Source of the DNA: Propionibacteriaceae bacterium
GTDB lineage: Bacteria; Actinomycetota; Actinomycetes; Propionibacteriales; Propionibacteriaceae
Length of the DNA: 64,000 bases
Direction of reading: 5' to 3'
Assembly (NCBI GenBank): GCA_027492545.1
Contig: JAPUEL010000096.1
Location: 80,344 to 144,343 of the forward strand
Made by a program: the position numbers and the translations under genes. Positions 29,201 to 39,763 of this stretch are shown here, one piece after another; within the stretch, counting starts at the first letter, position 1; each line of letters opens with the position of its first letter. The notes under the pieces were generated by a model that worked only from the letters and a program-made list of their open reading frames with translations, had not been told where the DNA came from and searched no databases.

Positions 29201-29545
29201 TCAGCCCCAGCCGAGTGAGTGGAGGGCCTCCTCGTCGATGCCGTGGTAGTGGCCCAGCTCGTGGACCAGGGTGATCCAGATCTCCTCGTACAGCTCGTCG
29301 TCGCTGTGGCACATGCGCGTGAGCGGCCCGCGGAACAGGACGATCCTGTCGGGCAGCTGCCCGTACCCGTACTGGTCACGCTCGGTGAGGGCTGTGCCCT
29401 CGTACCAGCCCAGCGAGTCGGAACCGTCCTCGGGCTCGTCCTCGATGACGAAGATGACGTTGTCGAGGTTCGCGACGAGCTGTTCGGGGAGCGCGCCCAG
29501 CGCCTCCTCGACGATCGCCTCGAACCGGGCCTCTGAGATGTGCAC
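29201..29545 (-). CDS. Zincin-like metallopeptidase family protein
   Basis: 114 residues. Contains a zinc protease motif VHELGHYHGIDE (HExxH plus a third ligand region). Matches the small actinobacterial 'metallopeptidase family' (DUF1025/zincin_1). GTG at 29545 (VHISEARFEAIVEEAL) is the family start; the frame is open further upstream, but that stretch crosses the rpsP promoter region. Substrate unknown. Confidence 0.85.
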   Translation of the reverse strand: MHISEARFEAIVEEALGALPEQLVANLDNVIFVIEDEPEDGSDSLGWYEGTALTERDQYGYGQLPDRIVLFRGPLTRMCHSDDELYEEIWITLVHELGHYHGIDEEALHSLGWG

Positions 29546-29580
29546 GAGGCAGATGGTACGTCGCCTGCGCCGGCACCGGA

Positions 29581-29609
29581 TTGGCCCTCGCCCGCCGATC
29601 TGGCACAAT
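29581..29609 (+). promoter_or_regulatory. Promoter of the rpsP operon
   Basis: TTGGCC (29581-29586), 17-nt spacer, CACAAT (29604-29609). Start near 29616 would leave a leader of ~135 nt before rpsP, long enough for regulation, though I see no specific structure. Confidence 0.55.
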
Positions 29610-29749
29610 GTCGGATGCACCTCTTTGCCCGGGCCCTCTCATCCGAGCGTCGAGGCCCCTAGGTTTGCGCGCGGCGTGCCCCACACGTCGTGAGCGTCCA
29701 TCCGCATCGTCTGCTGGCAGACACTTTCATCAACAGGAGAACCACACCC

Positions 29750-30214
29750 GTGGCAACCAAGATCCGCCTGAAGCGACTCGGCAAGATTCGCTCGCCCCAC
29801 TACCGCATCATCGTCATCGACTCGCGCGCCAAGCGCGAGGGCAAGGCCATCGAGGAGATCGGCCTCTACCACCCGAAGAACGATCCGTCGGTCATCCGCG
29901 TCGATTCCGAGCGCGCTCAGTACTGGCTGTCGGTCGGTGCCCAGCCCACCGAGGCCGTCGTGGCACTCTTCAAGCGCACCGGGGACTGGCAGCAGTTCAC
30001 CGGCGACAAGACGCCCTCCGGTGTCGACCCGCAGCCTGAGCGTCGCGACCGCGAGGCCGAGTTCGCCAAGGCGCTCGCCGAGGACAGCGGCGCCACCGCG
30101 CCCGCCATCTCGAAGGCCAAGAAGAAGGCCGACGAGGCCGCAGCCAAGGCCCCCGCTGACGAGGCCCCCCAGGCTGAGGCCCCCGCAGCCGAGGCTCCGG
30201 CCGAAGAGGCCTGA
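29750..30214 (+). CDS. rpsP: 30S ribosomal protein S16
   Basis: 154 residues. S16 core is residues 1-~85 ([21 protein letters not shown]). The Ala/Pro/Glu/Lys-rich C-terminal tail (~100-154) is an actinobacterial extension absent from E. coli S16 (82 residues). ACAGGAGAAC precedes the GTG. First gene of rpsP-KH-rimM-trmD. Confidence 0.97.
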   Translation: MATKIRLKRLGKIRSPHYRIIVIDSRAKREGKAIEEIGLYHPKNDPSVIRVDSERAQYWLSVGAQPTEAVVALFKRTGDWQQFTGDKTPSGVDPQPERRDREAEFAKALAEDSGATAPAISKAKKKADEAAAKAPADEAPQAEAPAAEAPAEEA

Positions 30215-30216
30215 GC

Positions 30217-30465
30217 GTGCTCGCCGAAGCTCTTGAGCACCTCGTCGCCGGGATCGTGTCGAACCCGGACGACGTGAGCGTCAAGGACAAGGATCTGCGC
30301 CGTGGGCGTCTTCTCGAGGTGCGGGTGCACCCGGACGACGTCGGCAAGGTGATCGGCCGCCAGGGCCGCACCGCGCAGTCCCTGCGCACCGTGGTCGCGG
30401 CTCTGGCCGGCAAGGAGAGCGTCCGGGTGGACTTCGTGGACGTGGATCGTCCCCGTCGCCCCTGA
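30217..30465 (+). CDS. khpA: KH-domain RNA-binding protein KhpA
   Basis: 82 residues. Type II KH domain with the GxxG loop in VGKVIGRQGRTAQSLRTVV. Cytosolic RNA-binding protein found between rpsP and rimM in Gram-positive bacteria. GTG starts 2 nt after rpsP. Confidence 0.93.
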   Translation: MLAEALEHLVAGIVSNPDDVSVKDKDLRRGRLLEVRVHPDDVGKVIGRQGRTAQSLRTVVAALAGKESVRVDFVDVDRPRRP

Positions 30466-30478
30466 CCCAACCCCGTGC

Positions 30479-30512
30479 GATGCCCCGGACACCCGAACGG
30501 GTCCGGGGCATC
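30479..30512 (+). terminator. Terminator-like hairpin between khpA and rimM
   Basis: GATGCCCCGGAC and its exact complement GTCCGGGGCATC flank a 10-nt loop, 13 nt after the khpA stop. No T-run follows, so it may be a partial terminator or mRNA-processing structure that splits rpsP-khpA from rimM-trmD. Confidence 0.7.
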
Positions 30513-30554
30513 GTCGTCCCCGCGGAGCGTGGACCTGATCGCAAGGAGTGAACC

Positions 30555-31076
30555 ATGGGTGACCTGGTGGACGTGACGGTCGGCATCATCGGCCGCCCGC
30601 ACGGTGTGCGCGGCGATGTGTTCATCGACGTGCGCACCGACGAGCCCGGCCGGCGTTTCGCCGTCGGCACGAGGCTCAGCCTGGGCGAGTCGGGACGGAC
30701 CGTGGAGATCGCGACGGTGCGGTGGAACCGCGGGAGGCTCATGTTGACCTTCGCCGGGTATCCCGACCGCACCACCGTCGAGCAGTTGGTGGGGCAGACG
30801 CTGGGTGCCAAGGTGCCCGCGGACGAGCGCCCCAGTGAGGCGGAGGAGTACTTCGACCGTCAGTTGGTGGGCCTGGCCGTGCTGGATCACGCGGGTAGCC
30901 GGGTGGGCGTCGTCCGCGAGGTCCTGCACCTCCCGGCCCAGGATGTGTTGGAGGTCGCAGTGAAGGGTGGAGAACGGCTCATCCCGTTCGTGAGCGCTCT
31001 GGTCCCCGAGGTGGACCTGGCGGCGGGACACGTTCGGCTCGCGGACGTCGAGGGCCTCCTGGAGGACATCGAATGA
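30555..31076 (+). CDS. rimM: Ribosome maturation factor RimM
   Basis: 173 residues. 16S rRNA maturation factor that binds S19. N-terminal RimM domain: [24 protein letters not shown]-terminal PRC-barrel: [12 protein letters not shown]...[19 protein letters not shown] lies before ATG. Its stop overlaps trmD. Confidence 0.96.
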   Translation: MGDLVDVTVGIIGRPHGVRGDVFIDVRTDEPGRRFAVGTRLSLGESGRTVEIATVRWNRGRLMLTFAGYPDRTTVEQLVGQTLGAKVPADERPSEAEEYFDRQLVGLAVLDHAGSRVGVVREVLHLPAQDVLEVAVKGGERLIPFVSALVPEVDLAAGHVRLADVEGLLEDIE

Positions 31077-31768
31077 GGCTCGACGTCGTCACGATCTTCC
31101 CCGACTACTTCAGCCCGCTGGGGCTGAGCCTCGTGGGCAAGGCCATCTCGACGGGGATCGTGGACCTCGCCGTCCATGACCTGCGGGACTGGACCCACGA
31201 CCGGCACCGCACCACCGACGACACCCCGTACGGGGGAGGGGCAGGGATGGTGATGAAGCCTGAGCCCTGGGGCGAGGCCCTGGATGCGCTCGAGTCGGCA
31301 TCACCACTGCCCATCACGGTGGTGGTGCCCAGCCCCGCGGGCGTGCCGTTCACTCAGGCGATGGCCTACGACCTGGCGGGCCGGGAGCGGCTCGTGTTCG
31401 CGTGCGGCCGTTACGAGGGCATCGACCAGCGTGTGATCGACCACTGCGCCGAGCGCTACGAGCTGATCGAGGTCTCGCTGGGGGACTACGTCCTCAACGG
31501 CGGTGAGGTGGCCACCCTGGCCATCATCGAGGCGGTCGTGCGCCTGCTGCCCGGGGTCCTCGGGAACCCGGAGTCGCTGGTGGAGGAGTCACACTCTCAG
31601 GGGCACGAGCAGCTGCTGGAATACCCCAACTACACCAAGCCTCCGGTGTGGCGGGGCAGGCCGGTGCCGGACGTGCTGCTGAGCGGCCACCACGCCCTCA
31701 TCGAGGCGTGGCGGCGTGAACAGGCGCTCCGCCGGACGGCGGAGCGCCGCCCGGACCTCCTCGCCTGA
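31073..31768 (+). CDS. trmD: tRNA (guanine37-N1)-methyltransferase TrmD
   Basis: 231 residues. SPOUT methyltransferase making m1G37. [16 protein letters not shown] start, [29 protein letters not shown], and the SAM-binding knot [15 protein letters not shown] overlap with rimM. A perfect 11-bp inverted repeat (31723-31748) lies inside the last codons. Confidence 0.97.
   Translation: MRLDVVTIFPDYFSPLGLSLVGKAISTGIVDLAVHDLRDWTHDRHRTTDDTPYGGGAGMVMKPEPWGEALDALESASPLPITVVVPSPAGVPFTQAMAYDLAGRERLVFACGRYEGIDQRVIDHCAERYELIEVSLGDYVLNGGEVATLAIIEAVVRLLPGVLGNPESLVEESHSQGHEQLLEYPNYTKPPVWRGRPVPDVLLSGHHALIEAWRREQALRRTAERRPDLLA
31723..31748 (+). repeat. Hairpin in the 3' end of trmD
   Basis: GGCGCTCCGCC, loop GGAC, then GGCGGAGCGCC: an 11-bp perfect stem ending 20 nt before the trmD stop. 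Could act as an early terminator or mRNA-stabilising hairpin for rimM-trmD, since no other terminator is seen before sdhC. Confidence 0.6.
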
Positions 31769-31856
31769 CATTTCGTGAGTCAATCGGCACGTAAATGGCC
31801 TAGCGAATCGCCCTTCGATAAGGTCACCCCACTGCCCGAATGTCCGTGCTGTTGGC

Positions 31857-31862
31857 TAGAGT
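31857..31862 (+). promoter_or_regulatory. -10 box (TAGAGT) for leaderless sdhCAB
   Basis: TAGAGT ends 6 nt before the sdhC GTG; no Shine-Dalgarno is present. This makes the sdh mRNA probably leaderless. Confidence 0.5.
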
Positions 31863-31868
31863 GAGCGC

Positions 31869-32581
31869 GTGGCAACAACACTCACCATTCATCAACGGGC
31901 GTTGCGAAGCACGGTCGTCAAGAAGGTCATCATGGCAGTGACCGGCTTGATCATGATCGCCTTCCTCCTCGTGCACATGTACGGCAATCTGAAGATGTTC
32001 CTCGGTCCCGAGGCCTTCGATCACTACGCCCATTGGCTGAAGGGAACCACCGAAGACGGTGGGATCCTCTATCCGATCCTCCCGGCCGGCTGGTTCATCT
32101 GGATCTTCCGGTCGGCCCTTGTCCTCTCCGTGATCCTGCACATCTGGTCCGCCTACACGCTCTCGATGGAGACGCGGCGGAACCGTGGCACCAAGTACGT
32201 CAACAGCCAGAAGAAGGTGCAGACCTACTCCTCGCGCACCATGCGCTGGGGCGGCATCATCGTCGCGGCGTTCCTGATCTTCCACCTCATCCAGTTCACC
32301 ATCGTCCCCGGTTCCGTCAGCGGCGGCACGGGCGACGAGCCGCACACCATGGTGCTGGCCGCGTTCGAACTGTGGTGGATGGTTGTGCTGTACGCCGTGT
32401 GCATGGTGCTCATCTGCATGCACATCCGTCACGGCTTCTGGAGCGCCTTCACGACCCTGGGTGGAAACACGAGCGCCAAGGCGGCCTCGGTGCTCAACCT
32501 GCTGGCCATCATCGTGGCCGTGGTCCTGTTCGTCGGCTTCATGATCATGCCTCTGGCCGTCCTGTTTGGAGTTGGTATCTG

Positions 32582-32582
<1 letters not shown>
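31869..32582 (+). CDS. sdhC: Succinate dehydrogenase/fumarate reductase cytochrome b subunit
   Basis: 237 residues, five predicted helices, single-polypeptide anchor of the B. subtilis/diheme type ([47 protein letters not shown]). The conserved His residues in these helices are likely heme ligands. Links the SdhAB head to menaquinone. Overlaps sdhA by one base (TGATG). Confidence 0.93.
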
Positions 32583-34590
<2,008 letters not shown>

Positions 34591-34594
<4 letters not shown>

Positions 34595-35352
34595 AGCTCA
34601 AGCTACGTATCTGGCGTCAGGCCGGCCCGGGTGCAGCCGGCCGGATGGTCGAGTACGACCTGGATGGCGTGTCAGACGACATGTCCTTCCTGGAGATGCT
34701 TGACCTGCTCAACGAGAACCTCACGCAGCGCAACGAGGAGCCGGTGGCGTTCGACCACGACTGCCGCGAGGGCATCTGCGGCATGTGTGGCGTCGTCATC
34801 AACGGCATCGCCCACGGCGCCCCGGAGGGTGTCCGCACCACGACCTGCCAGTTGCACATGCGCTCGTTCGCCGATGGGGCCACCATCGACATCGAGCCGT
34901 GGCGGGCGGGCGCCTTCCCGGTGCTCAAGGACCTCGCGGTGGACCGCACCGCGTTCGACCGGATCATCCAGGCCGGCGGGTTCATCTCGTCGAACACCGG
35001 ATCGGCGCCGGACGCGCACGCCACGCCCGCCCCGAAGCGGGAGGCTGACGTCGCCTTCGACAACGCCACGTGCATCGGCTGCGGCGCCTGCGTCGCCGCC
35101 TGCCCGAACTCCTCCGCCATGCTCTTCACTGCGGCGAAGATCACGCACCTGGCCATGCTGCCGCAGGGCCAGCCCGAGCGGTACCGCCGGGTGAAGTCCA
35201 TGGTGGCGCAGCACGACGAGGAGGGCTTCGGTAACTGCACCAACATCGGCGAATGCGCCGCGGTCTGCCCCAAGGGCATCCCGCTGGAGTCGATCTCGCA
35301 GCTCAACAGGGACCTCATCTCCGCGCTGTTCAAGAAGGACGGCACGGTCTGA
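34591..35352 (+). CDS. sdhB: Succinate dehydrogenase/fumarate reductase iron-sulfur subunit
   Basis: 253 residues. The N-terminal [2Fe-2S] domain has [10 protein letters not shown] and a later TTCQLHM Cys; the C-terminal domain has [4Fe-4S] [13 protein letters not shown] and [3Fe-4S] [15 protein letters not shown]. Electrons pass from FAD to quinone through these. GTG overlaps the sdhA stop by 4 nt; a terminator follows. Confidence 0.97.
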
Positions 35353-35365
35353 TCCGACCATGAGA

Positions 35366-35397
35366 GAGGGCCCCTGGGACACGTCCCGGGGGCCCTC
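35366..35397 (+). terminator. Terminator after sdhB
   Basis: GAGGGCCCCTGGGAC pairs with GTCCCGGGGGCCCTC across a 2-nt loop, with one mismatch in the middle, then TTCATT. About 13 nt after the sdhB stop. Confidence 0.85.
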
Positions 35398-35440
35398 TTC
35401 ATTGGGCGCGCCTACCGGCCGAACGGTCGCCGGCCGTGAT

Positions 35441-35470
35441 TTCGTGCCGCTCGCCTCCCTCTGCCATAAT
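35441..35470 (+). promoter_or_regulatory. Probable promoter of rplS
   Basis: CATAAT at 35465-35470 with a weak -35 TTCGTG 18 nt upstream. Start near 35477 would give a leader of about 119 nt before rplS; the 243-nt gap between sdhB and rplS holds this and the sdh terminator, and no gene. Confidence 0.4.
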
Positions 35471-35595
35471 GACTAGTCGTTGCCCACACTCGGGCAGCCC
35501 GGGTTCGTCGCAGCTCCTGCCACTGGGGGACTGTCTGCGAGGGTCCGGTCGATGCGAACCGCGGTGACCTGTGGCACTGACGGAAGGGTTAAGAA

Positions 35596-35946
35596 ATGAC
35601 CAACCAGCTGATCCAGGAGATCAACAAGGCCTCGCTCCGCGACGACATCCCGGAGTTCCGCGCCGGTGACTCGGTCAAGGTCCACGTCAAGGTCGTCGAG
35701 GGCACCCGCTCCCGCGTCCAGGTGTTCGCGGGCGTCGTCATCGCCCGCAACGCGGGTGGCGTGCAGGAGGCCTTCACTGTCCGGAAGGTGAGCTTCGGCG
35801 TCGGCGTGGAGCGCACTTTCCCGCTGCACAGCCCCATCATCGAGAAGATCGAGGTCGAGCGTCGCGGTGACGTGCGCCGAGCGAAGCTGTACTACCTCCG
35901 CGGTCTGCGCGGCAAGGCCGCCAAGATCAAGGAGAAGCGCTACTGA
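35596..35946 (+). CDS. rplS: 50S ribosomal protein L19
   Basis: 116 residues, standard length. [24 protein letters not shown] and [22 protein letters not shown] are L19 signatures. Located at the 30S-50S interface. GGAAGGGTT lies upstream of ATG; a terminator follows. Confidence 0.97.
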   Translation: MTNQLIQEINKASLRDDIPEFRAGDSVKVHVKVVEGTRSRVQVFAGVVIARNAGGVQEAFTVRKVSFGVGVERTFPLHSPIIEKIEVERRGDVRRAKLYYLRGLRGKAAKIKEKRY

Positions 35947-35965
35947 GCGCCTCGCTCGTGACTGC

Positions 35966-36003
35966 AGGAACCGCCGGTGGGCCCATGGCCGCCGGCGGTT
36001 CCT
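35966..36003 (+). terminator. Terminator after rplS
   Basis: AGGAACCGCCGG pairs with CCGGCGGTTCCT around a 14-nt loop, 19 nt after the rplS stop. Confidence 0.8.
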
Positions 36004-36077
36004 CGCGTCCTGTCCGCAAGGGCCGTCGCGGTATGCTCTGGGGAGCGCTGACGCCCATGCCACTGAAGGACTGATCT

Positions 36078-36851
36078 GTGGAACCGACGACGAACCCGAC
36101 CGATGATGCCCGGCCGGGGACCCGCAGCCTCGGGGCGCGCCTGCTGGGGTGGCTCACCGAGGGCGTGCTCATCCTCGTCGGGGCCATCGTCATCGCGACG
36201 CTCCTGCGCACGTTCGTCGGCCAGATGTTCGTGATCCCCTCCGGCTCCATGGAGAACACCCTGCAGGTCAACGATCGGGTGCTCGTGGCCAAGTTCGGGG
36301 GATTCCAGCGCGGCGACGTGGTGGTGTTCGAGGATCCGGGGGAGTGGCTGGCGCCGAGCGCGCCGTCAACCAATCCCGTCAAGATCGCCCTTGAGTTCGT
36401 CGGCGTGCTGCCCAATTCCGGCACCGAGCACCTCATCAAGCGGGTCATCGGAATGCCGGGTGACCATGTGCGAAGCACTGAGGACGGCAGGATCGAGGTC
36501 AACGGATCGGTGCTCGACGAGACGGCGTACCTCTACAGCGAGGGCGGCATCCAGGTGGCGCCGGTCACGGTGCCCTTCGACATCGTGGTCCCGGCCGACC
36601 GACTGTTCGTCATGGGTGATCACCGCAACGCGTCCGCGGACTCGCGCTGCCGCCTGGCCGAGGTCTCCCAGAGCCCGGGGGACCGCGCATTCGTCCCCGT
36701 GTCGAACGTGGTGGGTGCGGCCGTGGCCATCGTCTCGCCCTTGGACAGGCTGGCCACCTTCACCCTTCCGCAGACCTTCCTCGACGTGCCGCCGGCTGAC
36801 GGTCCTGCGCCTGAAGAACCGGAGCTCATCCGCGTGGAGCCCGGCTGCTGA
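36078..36851 (+). CDS. lepB: Signal peptidase I
   Basis: 257 residues. One N-terminal membrane helix (~30-50), then the S26 domain. Catalytic Ser57 in IPSGSMENTL and general-base Lys121 in EHLIKRVIGMPGD; box D/E FVMGDHRNASADSR. Cleaves Sec signal peptides outside the membrane. GTG start preceded by GAAGGACTGATCT. Overlaps rnhB by one base. Confidence 0.96.
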   Translation: MEPTTNPTDDARPGTRSLGARLLGWLTEGVLILVGAIVIATLLRTFVGQMFVIPSGSMENTLQVNDRVLVAKFGGFQRGDVVVFEDPGEWLAPSAPSTNPVKIALEFVGVLPNSGTEHLIKRVIGMPGDHVRSTEDGRIEVNGSVLDETAYLYSEGGIQVAPVTVPFDIVVPADRLFVMGDHRNASADSRCRLAEVSQSPGDRAFVPVSNVVGAAVAIVSPLDRLATFTLPQTFLDVPPADGPAPEEPELIRVEPGC

Positions 36852-37483
36852 TGATCCGTCTCGGGCGCGGCGCCTACGGGTATGAACGGGCACTCGTGCG
36901 GTCTGGGCTGGGCCCTGTGGCCGGTGCCGACGAGGCCGGCCGGGGCGCGTGCGCGGGCCCGTTGGTGGCCGCCGCCGTCATCCTCGATCCGGAGCGCCCG
37001 ATCGCAGGGCTCGACGACTCCAAGGTGCTGGGCGAGGCCACTCGGGAGCGCCTGCACGACGTCATCATGCGCCGTGCCGTGGCGGTGGCGGTGGCTGTCG
37101 TCGAGGCCGATGAGTGCGACCGTCTGGGCATGCATCAAGCCGATCTCCAGGGACTGCGCAGAGCGGTGGGCCGGCTCGACGTGCCGCCGAACTTCGTGTT
37201 GACGGACGGGTTCGCCGTCGACGGGCTGGGCGTGCCCGGACTGGCGATGTGGAAGGGGGACAAGGTGGCGGCCTGCGTGAGCGCGGCCTCCATCGTGGCG
37301 AAGGTCACCCGGGACCGCATCATGGTGGCCCACGATTCCACCTACCCGGCCTACGGCTTCGCGATCCACAAGGGTTACTGCACTGCGCTGCACCAGGCGG
37401 CGCTGGACGAGCACGGCCCGTCGGAGATCCACAGGTGGTGCTTCGACAACGTGGCACGAACGGCTAGAGTGATGGGACCATGA
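36851..37483 (+). CDS. rnhB: Ribonuclease HII
   Basis: 210 residues. Removes ribonucleotides from DNA. Catalytic DE pair (Asp27, Glu28) in GADEAGRGACAGP; further Asp in LTDGFAVDG and the AASIVAKVTRDR motif. Coupled to lepB (TGATG) and DUF2469 (ATGA). Confidence 0.96.
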   Translation: MIRLGRGAYGYERALVRSGLGPVAGADEAGRGACAGPLVAAAVILDPERPIAGLDDSKVLGEATRERLHDVIMRRAVAVAVAVVEADECDRLGMHQADLQGLRRAVGRLDVPPNFVLTDGFAVDGLGVPGLAMWKGDKVAACVSAASIVAKVTRDRIMVAHDSTYPAYGFAIHKGYCTALHQAALDEHGPSEIHRWCFDNVARTARVMGP

Positions 37484-37791
37484 GCGCCGAAGATCTAGAG
37501 CAATACGAGAGCAAACTCGAGCTTGACCTGTACCGCGAGTACAAGGACGTGGTGGGGATCTTCACCTACGCGGTGGAGACCGAGCGGCGCTTCTACCTGT
37601 GCAACGTCGTCGACCTGAAGGTCAGGACCGAGGGCGGAGATGTCTACTACGAGGTCTCCATGGGGGATGCCTGGGTGTGGGACATGTACCGTCCCGCGCG
37701 GTTTGTGAAGTCGGCGAAGGTGCTGACCTTCCGGGACGTGTCGATCGAGGAGATCGCCCACTCGGACCTCCAGGTGCCCGAGAACCAGTGA
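37480..37791 (+). CDS. DUF2469 family protein
   Basis: 103 residues. SAEDLEQYESKLELDLYREYKDVV and FYLCNVVDLKVR are the hallmark of actinobacterial DUF2469, encoded between rnhB and yraN in this phylum. Function unknown. Overlaps rnhB by 4 nt; a TAGAGT lies 9 nt upstream of ATG, so a separate leaderless start is also possible. Confidence 0.93.
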   Translation: MSAEDLEQYESKLELDLYREYKDVVGIFTYAVETERRFYLCNVVDLKVRTEGGDVYYEVSMGDAWVWDMYRPARFVKSAKVLTFRDVSIEEIAHSDLQVPENQ

Positions 37792-37859
37792 CTCCACTTC
37801 CTGTGGACAACGGGAGATAGCCGGTCGCGTTTCCGATCAAGTGATCGGAGGTGGTGGCG

Positions 37860-38231
37860 ATGGAGAGCCCAACGCAAGCACTCGGCCGTCGGGGTGAAGA
37901 CCGGGCGGTCGAGTTCCTTGAGGCGCGTGGGTGGCGCGTGGTGGAGAGAAACTGGCGCTGCCGCGAGGGTGAGATCGACATCGTCGCGGTCGAACCCGAC
38001 GGGCGCACCCTCGTGGTGGTGGAGGTCAAGTCCAGGGCGGGGCTCCGGTTCGGCGCCCCGCTGGAGACCATCACGTACGCGAAGGCCTGTCGGCTGCGAC
38101 GCCTGGCGGCGCTCTACGTCCGGCAGTCCGGGCTGCGGCCCCACCTGATCAGGGTCGACGCGGTCGGAGTGCTCTGGCCCCGGGGCGGCGAGTGCCAGTT
38201 CACCTATGCCCGGGGGATCGACGAGTGGTAG
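37860..38231 (+). CDS. YraN family nuclease-like protein (UPF0102)
   Basis: 123 residues. PD-(D/E)XK-type core: RNWRCREGEIDIVAVE...LVVVEVKSR, with Glu, Asp and the ExK triad. LGRRGEDRAVEFL start is typical. Role in DNA metabolism suggested by its constant association with comM and dprA. ATG with GGAGG 7 nt upstream. Confidence 0.93.
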   Translation: MESPTQALGRRGEDRAVEFLEARGWRVVERNWRCREGEIDIVAVEPDGRTLVVVEVKSRAGLRFGAPLETITYAKACRLRRLAALYVRQSGLRPHLIRVDAVGVLWPRGGECQFTYARGIDEW

Positions 38232-39763
38232 GCCGGTGGGTGTGGTCTGTGGCCCTGTCCGGCATCGACGGATTCCCTGTGGAGGTGGAGGCCGCGAAGG
38301 GGGGTGGCCTCCCGCGGGTTCAGCTCGTCGGTCTCCCTGACGCCTCGCTGAGCGAGGCCAAGGCCAGGGTGAGGTCGGCGGTGCTGGCCTCAGGTCTGTC
38401 CTGGCCTCCCGGCCTCGTCACCATCAACCTGTCGCCGGCCAGCCTCCCCAAGGCAGGCACCCACTTCGACCTGGCCATCGCGGTGGCCGCGCTCATCGCG
38501 GAGGAACAGATGGAACTCGTCTCGGACACCCGCACCGTGCTGATCGGGGAGTTGAGCCTCGACGGGCGCGTCCGCAAGGTGCGTGGAGTGCTTCCGGCCA
38601 TGTTGGCAGCCTCGCGGGCAGGCTTCGAGCGGGCGATCGTCCCCGCAGGCCAGCAAGCGGAGGCGGCCCTGGTGCCCGGGATCACGGTCTGGGGGGCCGG
38701 TCGCCTCGCGGAGGTGGTAGACCTGCTTGAAGGCAAGCCCGTCTTCAATCCCACGGAGGCGGCGGCGTCGTCCTCGCCGCCCTTGGAGGGCCTGGCCGCA
38801 TTCACGCCGGACCTGGCCGACGTCGTCGGGCACGAGGACGGCAAGTTCGCACTCGAGGTGGCCGCGGCCGGTCGGCACCATCTCTTCCTTCACGGCGCTC
38901 CGGGAGTGGGGAAGACCATGCTGGCGTCACGTCTCCCCTCGATCCTGCCCGATCTCGCCGAGGACGAGGCCGTCGAGGTGTCGGCCATCCATTCATTGGC
39001 GGGACGGGAGCTGACCGGCCTGATCGTCCGGCCGCCCTACTCGGATCCCCACCACTCGGCCACCCCCGCGGCTCTGGTGGGCGGGGGGACCGCGGAGCTC
39101 AAGCCGGGGGCCATCTCCCTGGCGCACAGGGGAGTGCTGTTCCTCGACGAGTGCCCAGACTTCGGCTCGAAGCTCGACGCCTTGCGCACCCCGCTGGAGG
39201 ACGGCACGATCACCGTCAGCCGGGCCCGGCACAGCACGAGGTTCCCGGCCAGGTTCCAGCTGGTCATGGCTGCCAACCCGTGTCCCTGCGGCAACTTCGG
39301 GGTGGCCGGGCTGGAGTGTCGCTGTGATCCCACCCGGGTGCGCAGATACCAGGAGCGGCTCAGCGGGCCCATCCTGGACCGGATAGACATCAAGCACCAG
39401 ATGGCCGCCGTCAACCGGGTGCTCCTGGACGTTGCCGCCAACCCCTCAGAGTCCAGCGCCACGGTGCTCGGCCGGGTGGTGGAGGCGCGGGACCGGCAGA
39501 GGCGTCGCTTGGCCGGCACCCCCTGGGCCACCAACGGTGAGGTGCCGGGCTCCTACCTCCGGCAACAACTCAGCCTTCCTGAGGATCTTGGAGTGCTCAA
39601 CACCGCGCTCCAGCGGGGTCTCATCAGCGCACGAGGGGTGGACAAGGTGATCAGGCTGGCCTGGACGCTCACCGACCTGGCTGGGCTGGACGTGATCGGT
39701 GAGCGCGAACTGCGCGCGGCGCTGCACCTCAGGCAGGGCGAGCAGCGGAGGGGAGCGGCATGA
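38225..39763 (+). CDS. comM: YifB/ComM-type Mg-chelatase-like AAA+ ATPase
   Basis: 512 residues. The N-terminal LonC-like domain (SVALSGIDGFPVEVE, SLPKAGTHFDLAIA) is followed by an AAA+ domain with Walker A GAPGVGKTM and Walker B LFLDECPDF; AANPCPCGNFG is a family mark. ComM is a branch-migration helicase for natural transformation. GTG 38225 overlaps yraN; GTG 38240 or 38249 are alternatives. ATGA overlap with dprA. Confidence 0.93.
   Translation: MVGRWVWSVALSGIDGFPVEVEAAKGGGLPRVQLVGLPDASLSEAKARVRSAVLASGLSWPPGLVTINLSPASLPKAGTHFDLAIAVAALIAEEQMELVSDTRTVLIGELSLDGRVRKVRGVLPAMLAASRAGFERAIVPAGQQAEAALVPGITVWGAGRLAEVVDLLEGKPVFNPTEAAASSSPPLEGLAAFTPDLADVVGHEDGKFALEVAAAGRHHLFLHGAPGVGKTMLASRLPSILPDLAEDEAVEVSAIHSLAGRELTGLIVRPPYSDPHHSATPAALVGGGTAELKPGAISLAHRGVLFLDECPDFGSKLDALRTPLEDGTITVSRARHSTRFPARFQLVMAANPCPCGNFGVAGLECRCDPTRVRRYQERLSGPILDRIDIKHQMAAVNRVLLDVAANPSESSATVLGRVVEARDRQRRRLAGTPWATNGEVPGSYLRQQLSLPEDLGVLNTALQRGLISARGVDKVIRLAWTLTDLAGLDVIGERELRAALHLRQGEQRRGAA

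Noticed and set aside
35446..35595. A named leader RNA upstream of rplS
   Set aside because: The 119-nt leader is plausible, but I could not identify a specific conserved structure by eye.
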